This document shows positions 41,829 through 50,524 of a stretch of 64,000 nt of DNA, one piece after another. Under the pieces are notes generated by a model. The model searched no databases and was not told the origin of the DNA. It saw only the letters and a program-made list of their open reading frames with translations. Numbering within the stretch: the stretch's first letter is position 1; every line of letters starts with the position of its first letter. The DNA is from Streptomyces diacarni (GTDB lineage Bacteria > Actinomycetota > Actinomycetes > Streptomycetales > Streptomycetaceae): contig NZ_QOIN01000043.1 in assembly GCF_003323715.1 (NCBI RefSeq), forward strand, positions 353,726 to 417,725. The letters run 5' to 3'. The translations under genes and the position numbers were made by a program.

Positions 41829-41843
41829 ACTGGTCTGACCAGT
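41829..41843. promoter_or_regulatory. FadR-type operator (perfect palindrome)
   Basis: ACTGGTC-T-GACCAGT is a perfect 7+1+7 dyad fitting the FadR-subfamily pattern T-G-G-T-C-x-G-A-C-C-A. It lies between the FadR gene and the operon starting 49 bases further on. Confidence 0.8.
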
Positions 41844-41891
41844 CGCCTGGCCACCTGGGTGGGGCGGTCTGGGAGGGGACTTGGAGGTTCC

Positions 41892-43133
41892 ATGCGTTCC
41901 GGTCCCGGCACACTGCCGTGGGAATCCGTGCTCGACACCGAGGCGGCCGTCGCCTTCACGCAGGAGCTGGTGCGGCTGCGCACCGTGAACGCCGCGGGCG
42001 CCGAGGCCGTCGAGAAACCCGCCGCCGAACTGGTCTGCGAGCTGTTCTCCCGGTTCGGCTGGGAGCACACCGTCACCGAGGTGGCCCCCGGGCGCCCCAA
42101 CGTCGTGGCGGTCGTCGACGGCGGCGGGGGCGCGGGCCCCACCCTGATGTTCGAGGGCCACACCGACGTGGTGACCGAGGGCGATCCCGCCGACTGGAGC
42201 GTGGACCCCTACGGCGCCGAGATCCGCGACGGGCGGATGTGGGGCCGGGGCACGGCCGACATGAAGTCCGGTGTCGCGGCGATGATCTACGCGGTCCGCG
42301 CGCTCCAGCTTGCCGGGCCCTTCCCAGGCCGCGTCGTTCTCGGCGTGATGGCCGACGAGGAGGGCATGATGCTCGGCGCCAAGGCGTTCGCGGCCTCCCC
42401 GCTGGCCTCCGAGGTGGACGGCGTCGTCGTCTGCGAGCCGGAGGGGTACGAGGTGTGCACCTCGGCGCGCGGCGGCATCCGGCTGCGCCTCGACCTGACG
42501 GGCGTGATGGCGCACGGGGCGATGCCGCAGGAGGGCAGGAGCCCCGTCGCGGCGGGGGCCCGCGTCGTCGAGGCTCTGGCGGCGGTACAGGAGTGGGCCG
42601 CAGGGCGTTACGGCACCCATCCGCACGCCGGTTCGGTCACGGTCACCCCCACGGTGCTGCTCGGGGGCGATCCCGACCAGCTCAACGTCATCCCGGCGCA
42701 CGGCGTCGTCGGCGTGGACGTCCGCACGGTCCCCGGCACCGACCACGCCGAACTCACCGAGCGCGTCCGCACGACGGCCCAGGAGGCCGCCGCCGCGTTC
42801 GGTGTCACCGTGGAGTTGACGGTCGTGGACGACCGGCCCGCCATCGAGATCCCCGAGGACCATCCCCTCGTCACCGGCCTGGTGGCGGCGCACACCGAGG
42901 TGCACGGTGCGGCGCCCGCCTTCGGCGCGGTGCCCGGCACCACGGACGGCACGATCCTCACCCGCGACGCGGGGCTGCCCACCGTCGTCTACGGTCCCGG
43001 CGGGAAGTGGATCGCGCACCAGAAGGACGAATACGTGCGGGTGCGCGAGATCGGCGAGTACGCGCGGGTGTACGCGGCGGCCGCCCGGCGCTTCCTCACC
43101 GGCGGCGGGCAGGCGGGAGGTGCGCGGTCGTGA
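41892..43133 (+). CDS. M20-family metallohydrolase (ArgE/DapE-like)
   Basis: 413 residues; GGAGG is four bases before the ATG. Metal-binding motifs are FEGHTDVV (His90, Asp92), WGRGTADMKSG (bridging Asp) and VMADEEGMM (catalytic and metal Glu), and a distal His lies in GGKWIAHQKDEY. The lid domain runs from about residue 190 to 305 (HGAMPQEGRSPVAAGARVVE). It removes an acyl group or splits an amide on a carboxylated substrate, as acetylornithine deacetylase does. First gene of a tightly coupled operon under the FadR operator. Exact substrate unknown. Confidence 0.88.
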   Translation: MRSGPGTLPWESVLDTEAAVAFTQELVRLRTVNAAGAEAVEKPAAELVCELFSRFGWEHTVTEVAPGRPNVVAVVDGGGGAGPTLMFEGHTDVVTEGDPADWSVDPYGAEIRDGRMWGRGTADMKSGVAAMIYAVRALQLAGPFPGRVVLGVMADEEGMMLGAKAFAASPLASEVDGVVVCEPEGYEVCTSARGGIRLRLDLTGVMAHGAMPQEGRSPVAAGARVVEALAAVQEWAAGRYGTHPHAGSVTVTPTVLLGGDPDQLNVIPAHGVVGVDVRTVPGTDHAELTERVRTTAQEAAAAFGVTVELTVVDDRPAIEIPEDHPLVTGLVAAHTEVHGAAPAFGAVPGTTDGTILTRDAGLPTVVYGPGGKWIAHQKDEYVRVREIGEYARVYAAAARRFLTGGGQAGGARS

Positions 43134-44581
43134 TGCTGTGGCACGGCAAGGAGTTCCCCGAAGGGCTGCCGGTCGGTGACGGATGGGAGGCGGCGCCCGG
43201 GCAGCGGACCGTCTCCTTCCCCTACGACGGAAGTGCCGTCGCCCGGGCGCCCGTCGGGGACGTGGCGCTGGCCCGGCGGGCCGTCGACCACGCGGCGGGG
43301 CTGCGCCGCACCATGGCCGCGCTGCCCACCCGCACCCGGCGTGCCGTCCTGACCTCGGTGGCCGACGCGCTCGACGACGTGGCGGCCGGCATGGAGGACC
43401 TGCTGGTCCTGGAGACCGGCAAGCCGCGGGCCGACTGCCGTACGGAGGTCGTCCGCGCGGTCGCCACCTGGCGGGCCGCGGCCGACGAGGTGGTGCACAT
43501 CCACGGCGAGACGGTGCCGCTGGACGGGCTCCCGTCGGGGGACGGGATGACGGGCTTCTTCACGAGGCGCCCGGTCGGGGTCGTGGTGGGGATCGCCGGG
43601 TTCAACTATCCGATGATGCTCGCCACCCACAAGATCGCGCCCGCGCTGGCCGCGGGATGTCCCGTCGTCGTCAAGCCCGCCCCCGCGACGCCGCTGGCCA
43701 CCCTGTGGCTGGTCAACCTGGTGCGCGAGCGGCTGGTCGCGGCGGGTGCGCCGGCCGGTGCCGTCCAGCTGGTGACCGGCGACGCTCAGGTGGGCCGCAC
43801 GCTCACCACGCACGAGGCCGTCGCCGCCGTCTCCTTCACGGGCTCGGCGGCCGTCGGCCACCGCATCGCGCGTGACGCGGCCCCGCGCAAGGTGGTGCTG
43901 GAGCTGGGTTCCAACGCGGCTCTCGTCGTCGCGGCCGACGCCGACCTGGACGCGGCGGCGGACGCCGTGGTGCGCGGCGGCTACTACGCTTCGGGCCAGG
44001 CCTGTATCGCCGTCCAGCGGGTCATCGCCGAAGCGCCGGTCGCCGCCGAGCTGGAGCGCGGGATCGCCGAGCGGATCGGCTCCGTGGTGGTGGGCGACCC
44101 GCGTGCGGAGAACACCCGCGTCGCCGCGCTCATCGACCAGGACGCCACCGAGCGGGTGCTGGCGTGGATCGCCCGGGCGCGCGAGGCGGGTGCCCGCCTG
44201 GTCGCGGGCGGCGAGCGGCGGGGACGGTGTGTGACGCCCGCCCTGCTGGCCGACGTGCCCGACGGGCAGCCCGTATGGGACGAGGAGGTCTTCGGACCCG
44301 TGGTCAGCCTGCGCGCGGTGCCCGACCTGGACGCGGCCCTCGCCGCGGTCGACGCGAGCCGCTACGGGCTGCACGCGGCCGTCTTCACCCACCGCCTGGA
44401 CACCGCGTTCCGTGCGCTGGAGGAACTCGACGTCGGGGGCGTGGTGGTCAACGAAGTGCCCGGCTACCGCTGCGACGTCGCCCCCTACGGCGGCGTCAAG
44501 GACTCCGGCATCGGGCGCGAGGGCCCGCGGTTCGCGATCGAGGAGTTGACGGTGACGAAGATGGCGGTGATCAAGCCGTGA
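43130..44581 (+). CDS. NAD(P)-dependent aldehyde dehydrogenase
   Basis: 483 residues from GTG 43130, which overlaps the M20 stop and has GGGAGG nine bases upstream. GIAGFNYPMMLATHKIAPAL is the family's N-terminal signature, FTGSAAVGHRIA binds NAD, VLELGSNAALVV holds the general-base Glu (about 257) and YYASGQACIAVQRV the catalytic Cys (about 291). DEEVFGPVVSL follows as usual. It oxidises an aldehyde to its acid. Close relatives work on semialdehydes and small aldehydes. The substrate likely comes from the SDR or the amide-cleaving enzymes of the operon. Confidence 0.9.
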   Translation: MMLWHGKEFPEGLPVGDGWEAAPGQRTVSFPYDGSAVARAPVGDVALARRAVDHAAGLRRTMAALPTRTRRAVLTSVADALDDVAAGMEDLLVLETGKPRADCRTEVVRAVATWRAAADEVVHIHGETVPLDGLPSGDGMTGFFTRRPVGVVVGIAGFNYPMMLATHKIAPALAAGCPVVVKPAPATPLATLWLVNLVRERLVAAGAPAGAVQLVTGDAQVGRTLTTHEAVAAVSFTGSAAVGHRIARDAAPRKVVLELGSNAALVVAADADLDAAADAVVRGGYYASGQACIAVQRVIAEAPVAAELERGIAERIGSVVVGDPRAENTRVAALIDQDATERVLAWIARAREAGARLVAGGERRGRCVTPALLADVPDGQPVWDEEVFGPVVSLRAVPDLDAALAAVDASRYGLHAAVFTHRLDTAFRALEELDVGGVVVNEVPGYRCDVAPYGGVKDSGIGREGPRFAIEELTVTKMAVIKP

Positions 44582-45384
44582 GGGCGGATGCGGACACGGG
44601 AGACGGCGCGGGGGCCGACTACGGCAGGCTCTTCCGGCTCGACGGGCGGCGCGTGGCCGTCGTCGGCGGCGGGAGCGGCATCGGCCGTGAGGCCGCGCGG
44701 GCGCTGGTGGCGCAGGGCGCCGAGGTGATCGTCGCCGACCGGGACGAGGCGGGCGCCGCCGAGACCGCGCGGCTGGCCGGCCCCGGGGCCGCGCCGTTCC
44801 TGCTCGACGTGCTGGACGAGGACGCGGTGGGTGCCGCGGCGGCGGGCTGGGGGCCGCTGGACGGGCTGGTGATCACCGTCGGCGTCAACGTGCGCAAGCG
44901 CCTCGCGGACTACTCGGTCGCGGAGTTCGAGCGCGTCGTGGCACTCAATCTGCGCGCCCACTTCTCCCTGGTGCGGGCGTGCGCCCCCGCCATGGCCGCG
45001 CGCGGACGCGGCGCGGTCGTCTCCCTCGCCTCCATGCGGGCCTTCCAGGTGGAGCCCGGGCAGGGTGTCTACGCCGCCTCCAAGGCCGGACTCGTCCAGC
45101 TCCTGCGGACCGCCGCAGCCGAGTGGGGGCCGCAGGGCGTGCGGTTCAACGCGGTCGCGCCCGGCGTGGTGCGTACGCCGTTGACCGACCAGATCGCGGC
45201 GGACCGGGAGTGGTACGACGCGTACGCGCGGGCGTCCGCGCTGCAGCGGTGGGCGCGGGCCGACGAGATCGCGGGCGCCGTGGTGTACCTGGTCTGTGAC
45301 GCGTCCACCTTCGTGACGGGCAGCGTGCTCACCGTCGACGGCGGCTGGACGGCCGTCGACGGGCGGTACGACCCGGCCGTGTGA
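44578..45384 (+). CDS. SDR-family oxidoreductase
   Basis: 268 residues from GTG 44578, overlapping the aldehyde dehydrogenase stop. GGGSGIG binds NAD(P), the catalytic Ser and Tyr-Lys lie in SLASMRAFQVEPGQGVYAASKAG, and the end VTGSVLTVDGGWTAVDG is typical. The usual N-N-A-G is replaced by TVGVNV. It interconverts an alcohol and a ketone or aldehyde and may act just before the aldehyde dehydrogenase. Substrate unknown. Confidence 0.88.
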   Translation: MRADADTGDGAGADYGRLFRLDGRRVAVVGGGSGIGREAARALVAQGAEVIVADRDEAGAAETARLAGPGAAPFLLDVLDEDAVGAAAAGWGPLDGLVITVGVNVRKRLADYSVAEFERVVALNLRAHFSLVRACAPAMAARGRGAVVSLASMRAFQVEPGQGVYAASKAGLVQLLRTAAAEWGPQGVRFNAVAPGVVRTPLTDQIAADREWYDAYARASALQRWARADEIAGAVVYLVCDASTFVTGSVLTVDGGWTAVDGRYDPAV

Positions 45385-45423
45385 CCCTGTTCGTCTCCAG
45401 CGCCCCTCAAGGAGCTTCCCGCA

Positions 45424-45738
45424 ATGCCCGAGCAGCACGACCCCCCGCACGGGGAGGGCAGCCCCCTGGACGGGCTCCCCCGCGTCCGAGCCAGGCGCCC
45501 CGCGCTGTGGCTCCTCCTCGTTCCCGCCGTCCTGTTCTGCGCGGCCCCGCTGGTCGCGAACCGCGTCGAGCCCCGCGTGCTGGGCCTGCCGTTCCTGCTC
45601 TTGTGGATCATCGCGGCGACGGTCGTGAGTCCGCTGGTCATCTGGGTGGTCTCGCGGCTCGATCCGGCGTTCAGGCAGGACGCCGTCGAGCCCCTCCCGG
45701 TCGATGACACCCCGCGAGAAGAGGGAGGCCCACGATGA
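45424..45738 (+). CDS. DUF3311 small membrane protein (symporter partner)
   Basis: 104 residues with two membrane segments (PALWLLLVPAVLFCAAPLVA and GLPFLLLWIIAATVVSPLVI) and a conserved charged loop between them. DUF3311 proteins are usually encoded just before an SSS-family symporter, as here with a four-base overlap, and are thought to be its small subunit. It begins 39 bases after the SDR gene. Confidence 0.88.
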   Translation: MPEQHDPPHGEGSPLDGLPRVRARRPALWLLLVPAVLFCAAPLVANRVEPRVLGLPFLLLWIIAATVVSPLVIWVVSRLDPAFRQDAVEPLPVDDTPREEGGPR

Positions 45739-47249
45739 GCGGCTCCGCGGCCGTCGCGACGACGCTCTTCGGTCTGGCCATGGTGGCGACCCTCGCCATC
45801 GGCGTGCTCAGCGCCCGCGGGCGGGACAAGGGCATGGCGGAGTGGTCGGTCTCCAGCCGCGGCCTGGGCGTGTTGTTCGTCTGGCTGCTGATGGCGGGCG
45901 AGACCTACACCAGCTTCTCGTTCCTGGGCACGGCGGGCTGGTCGTACTCGTACGGGGTGCCGATCCTCTACCTCGTCGCCTACCTGACGGTCGGGTTCGC
46001 GGTGGCGTACGTCGTCGGGCCCGCGCTGTGGACGTACGCGAGCCGCCATCGGCTGCTGTCCATCGCGGACATGGCCGAGCACCGGTTCCGCTCGCGCCCG
46101 GTGGGGATCCTGGTGGCGGTGACGGCGACGGTCTTCATCGTCCCGTACGTGCAGGTCCAGATCCAGGGCATGGGCGTGGTGGTCAACGCGATGACGTACG
46201 GCAGCGTCGACCTGCACGTGGCGGCCGTGATCTCGTTCGTCGTCGCGGAGGCGTTCGTCCTGGTCTCCGGGCTGCGCGGTTCGGCGTGGGTGAGCGTACT
46301 CAAGGACGTGCTGGTGATCATCGCCGTGGTGTTCCTGGCGGTGTGGGTGCCGCTGCACTACCTCGACGGGTACGGCGACTTCATGACCCGGATGGTGAAC
46401 GAGCGGCCCGAGTGGCTGACCTTCCCCGGCCACGACTCGGGCGGGCTGAACGGCACCTGGTTCGTCTCCACGCTGCTGCTCAACGCGGTGACCATCTCCA
46501 TCTTCCCCACCACCGTCGCGGGATATCTGAGCGCGAAGAGCCCGAACGCGCTGCGCCGCAACGCGCTGCTGCTGCCCTGGTACCAGCTGCTGCTGTTCAT
46601 CCCGATGATGGTCGGCGCCGTCGCGCTGTTCGCGCTGCCGACGCTGGGCAACCCGGACCTGGCGCTGTTCCGGCTGGTGACGGACTCGCTGCCGTCCCCC
46701 GTCGTCGCCGTGATCGGGGTGGCCGGAGCGCTGTCGGCGATCGTGCCGATGAGCGTGTTCATGCTGGCCATCGGCACCCTGTGCGGCCGCACGCTGCTGG
46801 GCGGCGGCAACGGCTCCGACCCGCGCAGCCGCACCCGGCGCAGCACGGCCCCCGGCAGCGCCGACGACGTGCGCATCAAGCGGCTGTCCCAGCTGGTGTG
46901 CTTCCTGGCCGGGCTCGTCGCGCTGCTGGGCAGCCTGTTCTACCCGAACACGCTGGTGCAGCTGTCGGTCCTGTCCTACGAGGGTCTCGCCCAGCTCGTG
47001 CCCCTGGCGCTGCTGTCCCTGTTCTGGCGGCGGCTGACGGCCGCTGCCGGTGTCGCGGGCACGCTTGTCGGACTGGCCGTCGTCCTGCTGCTGTGGTGGA
47101 CGGACAACGATCCCTGGCACGGGGTCAACGGCGGCGTGCTCGCGCTGGCGGCCAACCTGCTGGTGGCCGCTGCCGTCACCTACGCCGGGCCCCGCACACC
47201 GGCCGCGGGCACCAAGCGCACATCGGCCGCTCAGGAGGAGACGGTATGA
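45735..47249 (+). CDS. Sodium:solute symporter family transporter
   Basis: 504 residues with about 13 membrane segments. FSFLGTAGWSYSYGVPILYL and SIADMAEHRFRSRPVGILVA match the SSS family, and LLLNAVTISIFPTTVAGYLS is near the sodium site. With its DUF3311 partner it resembles monocarboxylate/pantothenate-type carriers (MctP, PanF), so the imported compound is probably an organic anion. ATG overlaps the DUF3311 stop. It gives the operon its uptake step. Confidence 0.9.
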   Translation: MSGSAAVATTLFGLAMVATLAIGVLSARGRDKGMAEWSVSSRGLGVLFVWLLMAGETYTSFSFLGTAGWSYSYGVPILYLVAYLTVGFAVAYVVGPALWTYASRHRLLSIADMAEHRFRSRPVGILVAVTATVFIVPYVQVQIQGMGVVVNAMTYGSVDLHVAAVISFVVAEAFVLVSGLRGSAWVSVLKDVLVIIAVVFLAVWVPLHYLDGYGDFMTRMVNERPEWLTFPGHDSGGLNGTWFVSTLLLNAVTISIFPTTVAGYLSAKSPNALRRNALLLPWYQLLLFIPMMVGAVALFALPTLGNPDLALFRLVTDSLPSPVVAVIGVAGALSAIVPMSVFMLAIGTLCGRTLLGGGNGSDPRSRTRRSTAPGSADDVRIKRLSQLVCFLAGLVALLGSLFYPNTLVQLSVLSYEGLAQLVPLALLSLFWRRLTAAAGVAGTLVGLAVVLLLWWTDNDPWHGVNGGVLALAANLLVAAAVTYAGPRTPAAGTKRTSAAQEETV

Positions 47250-47293
47250 GGCAGGCCCCCGACCCCGCACCCGCGAAGGGCACGGACGCGTGA
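47246..47293 (+). CDS. Possible 15-residue coupling peptide
   Basis: An ATG overlaps the symporter stop, with GAGGAG upstream. The frame (MRQAPDPAPAKGTDA) ends at a TGA that overlaps the GTG of the amidase gene. Its chief role, if translated, would be to hand ribosomes from one gene to the next. It may be chance. Confidence 0.35.
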   Translation: MRQAPDPAPAKGTDA

Positions 47294-49662
47294 AGGGCGA
47301 GACGACCGCGTTCGCGGTGCCGGGGCTCGCGGAGCCAGTGGAGATCCTCATCGACCGCTGGGGCGTCCCCCACCTGTACGCGGGCTCCCGCGCCGACCTC
47401 TTCCTCGCCCAGGGCTTCAACGCCGCCCGCGAACGCCTCTTCCAGCTCGACCTGTGGCGCAGGCGGGGTCTCGGGCTCCTCTCCGAGGTCCTCGGCGCCC
47501 ACTACGTGGAGCACGACAGGGCCGCGCGGCTCTTCCTCTACCGGGGCGACATGGCCGAGGAGTGGGCCGCCTACGGGCCCGGCACGCAGGAGACGGCCCG
47601 CTCGTTCGTGGCCGGCGTCAACGCGTACGTGACGCTGGTGCACGAGGAGCCCTCCCGGTTCCTGTCCCCCGAGTTCGCCGCGCTCGACTACGCGCCCGCC
47701 CACTGGCACCACAGCGACCTGGCCCGCATCCGCACGCACGGCCTCTTCTACAACGTCCGCCAGGAGGTCGCGCGCGCCCTGACGCTGCGGGACTTCGGGC
47801 CGCGGGCGGAGGAGCTGCGCAAGGTCAGGGACCCCCTCGGGCACCGGCTCACCGTCCCCGAGGGGCTCGACCTCGACGTCGTGCCCGAGGACGTCCTGCG
47901 CGTCTACGACCTGGCGACCACACCGCCGTGGAGCCCGCGCGCCCAGCCCTCGCACAGTCCCGACGGCAGCAACAACTGGGTGCTGGCCCCGTCCAGGACG
48001 GCGACGGGCCGCCCGCTGCTGGCCAACGACCCGCACCGCGCCCTCACCCTGCCCTCGCTGCGGGCCGTGGCGCACCTGTCGGCACCGGGCCTCGACGTGA
48101 TCGGTGCGGGCGAGCCGGCGTTGCCGGGCATCTCCATCGGGCACAACGGCCACCTGGCGTTCGGCCTGACGATCTTCCCCGTGGACCAGGAGGACCTCTA
48201 CGTCTACCGCACCGCCCCGCAGGACCCGCGCGCGTACGCGTACGGGGACGGCTGGGAGCGGATGACGTGCGTGGCGGAGGAGATCCCGGTGCGGGACGCG
48301 GAGCCCGTCCGCACCGAGATGTGGTTCACCCGGCACGGCCCCGTCATCCGCGAGCGGCCGGAGCGCGACGCCGCGTTCGCGGTGCGGGCGGCGTGGCTGG
48401 GCCCCGGCATGGCGCCGTACCTGGGCAGCGCGGGCTACATGGACGCCACCACGCCCGACGCGTTCACCCGGGCGCTGCGGCGCTGGGGCGCGCCGGGCGA
48501 GAACCAGGTGTACGCGGCCACCGACGGCACGGTGGGCTGGTGTCCCGCCGCCCGGGTCCCGCGGCGGCGCGGGTGGGACGGCACCCTGCCGGTGCCCGGC
48601 GACGGCACCTACGAGTGGGACGGTTTCCTCGACGCCGGCGACCTGCCCTCCACCCGCGATCCGGCGGCCGGCTGGCTCGCCACCGCGAACCAGTACAACC
48701 TGCCGCCCGCCTCTCCGCATGGCGGGCGGCAGGTCACCCACGACTGGTACGCGCCCACCAGATACGAGCGCTGCGCCGAGGCGCTGGCGGCGCGGGACGA
48801 CTGGAGCGCCGAGGACTGCGTGCGGCTGCAGACCGACTACGTCAGCCTTCCGGCGCGGCTGGTACTGCCGCGGCTCGCGGACCTGCGCGGTGAGGAGCCG
48901 CGGGCCCGGACCGGCTTGGAGGTGCTGCGCGGCTGGGACGGGCGGCTCGCCGCCGACTCGGGCGCCGCCGCGCTCTTCGAGGTGTGGTACCGGCGCCACC
49001 TGCGCCCGGCGCTGCTGCGCGAAGCGCTGCGTCCCGCGGCGGTGTCCGCGAGTACCGGGCCGCAGGACGCCGCACGTTGGCTGGAGGCGGCGGTGCGGCG
49101 CGTGGCGCCGGCCGACGGCGAGGCGATGGACCCGCGCGTGGACCAGCGGCTGCTGGACGCGCCCGAGACGGAAGGACGGCTCGGCCCGCTGCTGCTGGAC
49201 ACCCTCGGGGAGGCGGTGGCGGACGTCACCGCGCTGTTGGGTCCTGACCCGGCCGGCTGGGCCTGGGGAGCGCTGCACCGGGCCGCGTTGGTGCATCCGG
49301 TGGCCAGGCTGCTGGCCCGTCAGGGAACGGAGGCCGTCCCCGACTGGTGCCGGCTGGATGCGCTGCCGCGCGGGGGCAGCGCGGAGACGGTGGGCGCGGC
49401 GGGCTACCTTGCGGACTTCGCCCAGAGCGACGGCGCGAGCTTCCGCATGGTCGTGGACGTCGGGGAGTGGGACGGCTCGCTCGCCATGAACTCCCCAGGG
49501 CAGTCGGGCGATCCGCGCTCCGCGCACTACGCGGACCTGTATCCGGCGTGGGCCTTCGACGGTGCCTTTCCCCTCGTCTACTCACGTTCCCGCGTCGAGG
49601 AGGAGACCACGCACCGGATCGTGCTCTCCCCCGCGCGGATCACTCCTTCGTCGCACCGGTGA
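47290..49662 (+). CDS. Penicillin-acylase-family Ntn hydrolase
   Basis: 790 residues from GTG 47290 with AAGGGC upstream. GVPHLYAGSRADLFLAQGFN and RLFQLDLWRRRGLGLLSEVL are the alpha-chain start of the family. Ser227 in SPDGSNNWVLAPSRTATG is the expected N-terminal nucleophile of the beta chain after self-cleavage; LLANDPHRALTLPS and ISIGHNGHLAFGLT follow. Unlike most secreted members it shows no signal peptide, so it probably acts in the cytoplasm on an imported N-acyl compound. Its 3' end overlaps the convergent permease gene by 23 bases. Specific amide unknown. Confidence 0.88.
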   Translation: MKGETTAFAVPGLAEPVEILIDRWGVPHLYAGSRADLFLAQGFNAARERLFQLDLWRRRGLGLLSEVLGAHYVEHDRAARLFLYRGDMAEEWAAYGPGTQETARSFVAGVNAYVTLVHEEPSRFLSPEFAALDYAPAHWHHSDLARIRTHGLFYNVRQEVARALTLRDFGPRAEELRKVRDPLGHRLTVPEGLDLDVVPEDVLRVYDLATTPPWSPRAQPSHSPDGSNNWVLAPSRTATGRPLLANDPHRALTLPSLRAVAHLSAPGLDVIGAGEPALPGISIGHNGHLAFGLTIFPVDQEDLYVYRTAPQDPRAYAYGDGWERMTCVAEEIPVRDAEPVRTEMWFTRHGPVIRERPERDAAFAVRAAWLGPGMAPYLGSAGYMDATTPDAFTRALRRWGAPGENQVYAATDGTVGWCPAARVPRRRGWDGTLPVPGDGTYEWDGFLDAGDLPSTRDPAAGWLATANQYNLPPASPHGGRQVTHDWYAPTRYERCAEALAARDDWSAEDCVRLQTDYVSLPARLVLPRLADLRGEEPRARTGLEVLRGWDGRLAADSGAAALFEVWYRRHLRPALLREALRPAAVSASTGPQDAARWLEAAVRRVAPADGEAMDPRVDQRLLDAPETEGRLGPLLLDTLGEAVADVTALLGPDPAGWAWGALHRAALVHPVARLLARQGTEAVPDWCRLDALPRGGSAETVGAAGYLADFAQSDGASFRMVVDVGEWDGSLAMNSPGQSGDPRSAHYADLYPAWAFDGAFPLVYSRSRVEEETTHRIVLSPARITPSSHR

Positions 49663-50524
49663 GCATGCCCTGGATGAACCGGCGTTGCAGGAGCAGGTAG
49701 ACGACGACCACGGGCAGCGCGATGAGGACGGCGGCGGCGGCGAGCAGCGCGGTGTCCGAGGAGTGCTGTCCCTGGAAGAAGGCGAGCCCGAGCGGGACGG
49801 TGCGGTGTGCCTCGTCGCTGACCATCACCAGAGCCATCAGGAACTCGTTCCAGGTCCACATGAAGACGATGACGGTCAGCGTCGCGAACGCGGGCCGCCC
49901 CATGGGCAGCAGGATGCGGGTGAGGGCCGTGAAGTGGGTCGCTCCGTCGATCCGGGCCGCCTCCAGGAGCGAGCGCGGGGTGTTGCGGAAGTAGGTGCGC
50001 ATCCAGAAGACGCCGAAGGCCAGGGACTGTGCGGTCTGCGGCAGGATCAGCCCCCAGTAGGTGTTGGTGAGCCCCCAGTGCCGCAGGTCGAAGTAGAGCG
50101 GGACGATCACCGCTTCCTGCGGGAGGGTGAGGCCGACGACGAAGAGGTAGAACAGCGCGTTGGAGCCGGGGAACCGCATGGTCCCGAAGGCGTAGGCGGC
50201 CAGGGTGGCCAGCACCGTGGTGAGGGCGACCACCGCGACGGCCACCACGACGGAGCTGACCAGGTAGGTGCCGAAGTGGCCGCGGGTCCACGCGTCGGCG
50301 AAGTTGCCCCAGTTGAGGGACTTCGGCAGGGAGAAGCCGGTGTCCAGCGAGGACTGGCTGGACACCGCGGTGGACAGGATGCCGGCCACCGGGGTCAGCG
50401 CGATGAGCGCGAACAGGCAGAGGATCCCGTAGGTGACGGCGCGTTCCGCGGGCGAGGTGAGGGTGTCCCGGGTGCGCCGCGCGGGCTGCCTTCCGGGGGT
50501 GGCCGGCCTTCTCAGCGTGCTCAT
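49640..50524 (-). CDS. Carbohydrate ABC transporter permease (MalG-like)
   Basis: 294 residues with six membrane segments (YGILCLFALIALTPVAGILS first) and the EAA loop LLEAARIDGATHFTALTRIL that docks to the ATPase. FIVFMWTWNEFLMALV-like sequence near residue 215 (TVIVFMWTWNEFLMAL) is typical of MalG-type subunits. It ends in LLLQRRFIQGMLTGATKE, the usual C-terminus. The ATG overlaps the upstream permease stop. Forms a sugar importer with the next two genes. Confidence 0.92.
   Translation of the reverse strand: MSTLRRPATPGRQPARRTRDTLTSPAERAVTYGILCLFALIALTPVAGILSTAVSSQSSLDTGFSLPKSLNWGNFADAWTRGHFGTYLVSSVVVAVAVVALTTVLATLAAYAFGTMRFPGSNALFYLFVVGLTLPQEAVIVPLYFDLRHWGLTNTYWGLILPQTAQSLAFGVFWMRTYFRNTPRSLLEAARIDGATHFTALTRILLPMGRPAFATLTVIVFMWTWNEFLMALVMVSDEAHRTVPLGLAFFQGQHSSDTALLAAAAVLIALPVVVVYLLLQRRFIQGMLTGATKE

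Noticed and set aside
41829..41843. ACTGGTCTGACCAGT as a second dre site
   Set aside because: The dyad has odd 15-base symmetry, one base shorter than dre, and lies beside a FadR-family gene.
45704..47293. Plus-strand frame overlapping the symporter gene in another register
   Set aside because: Its product is Arg-rich and lacks membrane segments. Only its last 15 codons from 47246 are kept as a possible coupling peptide.
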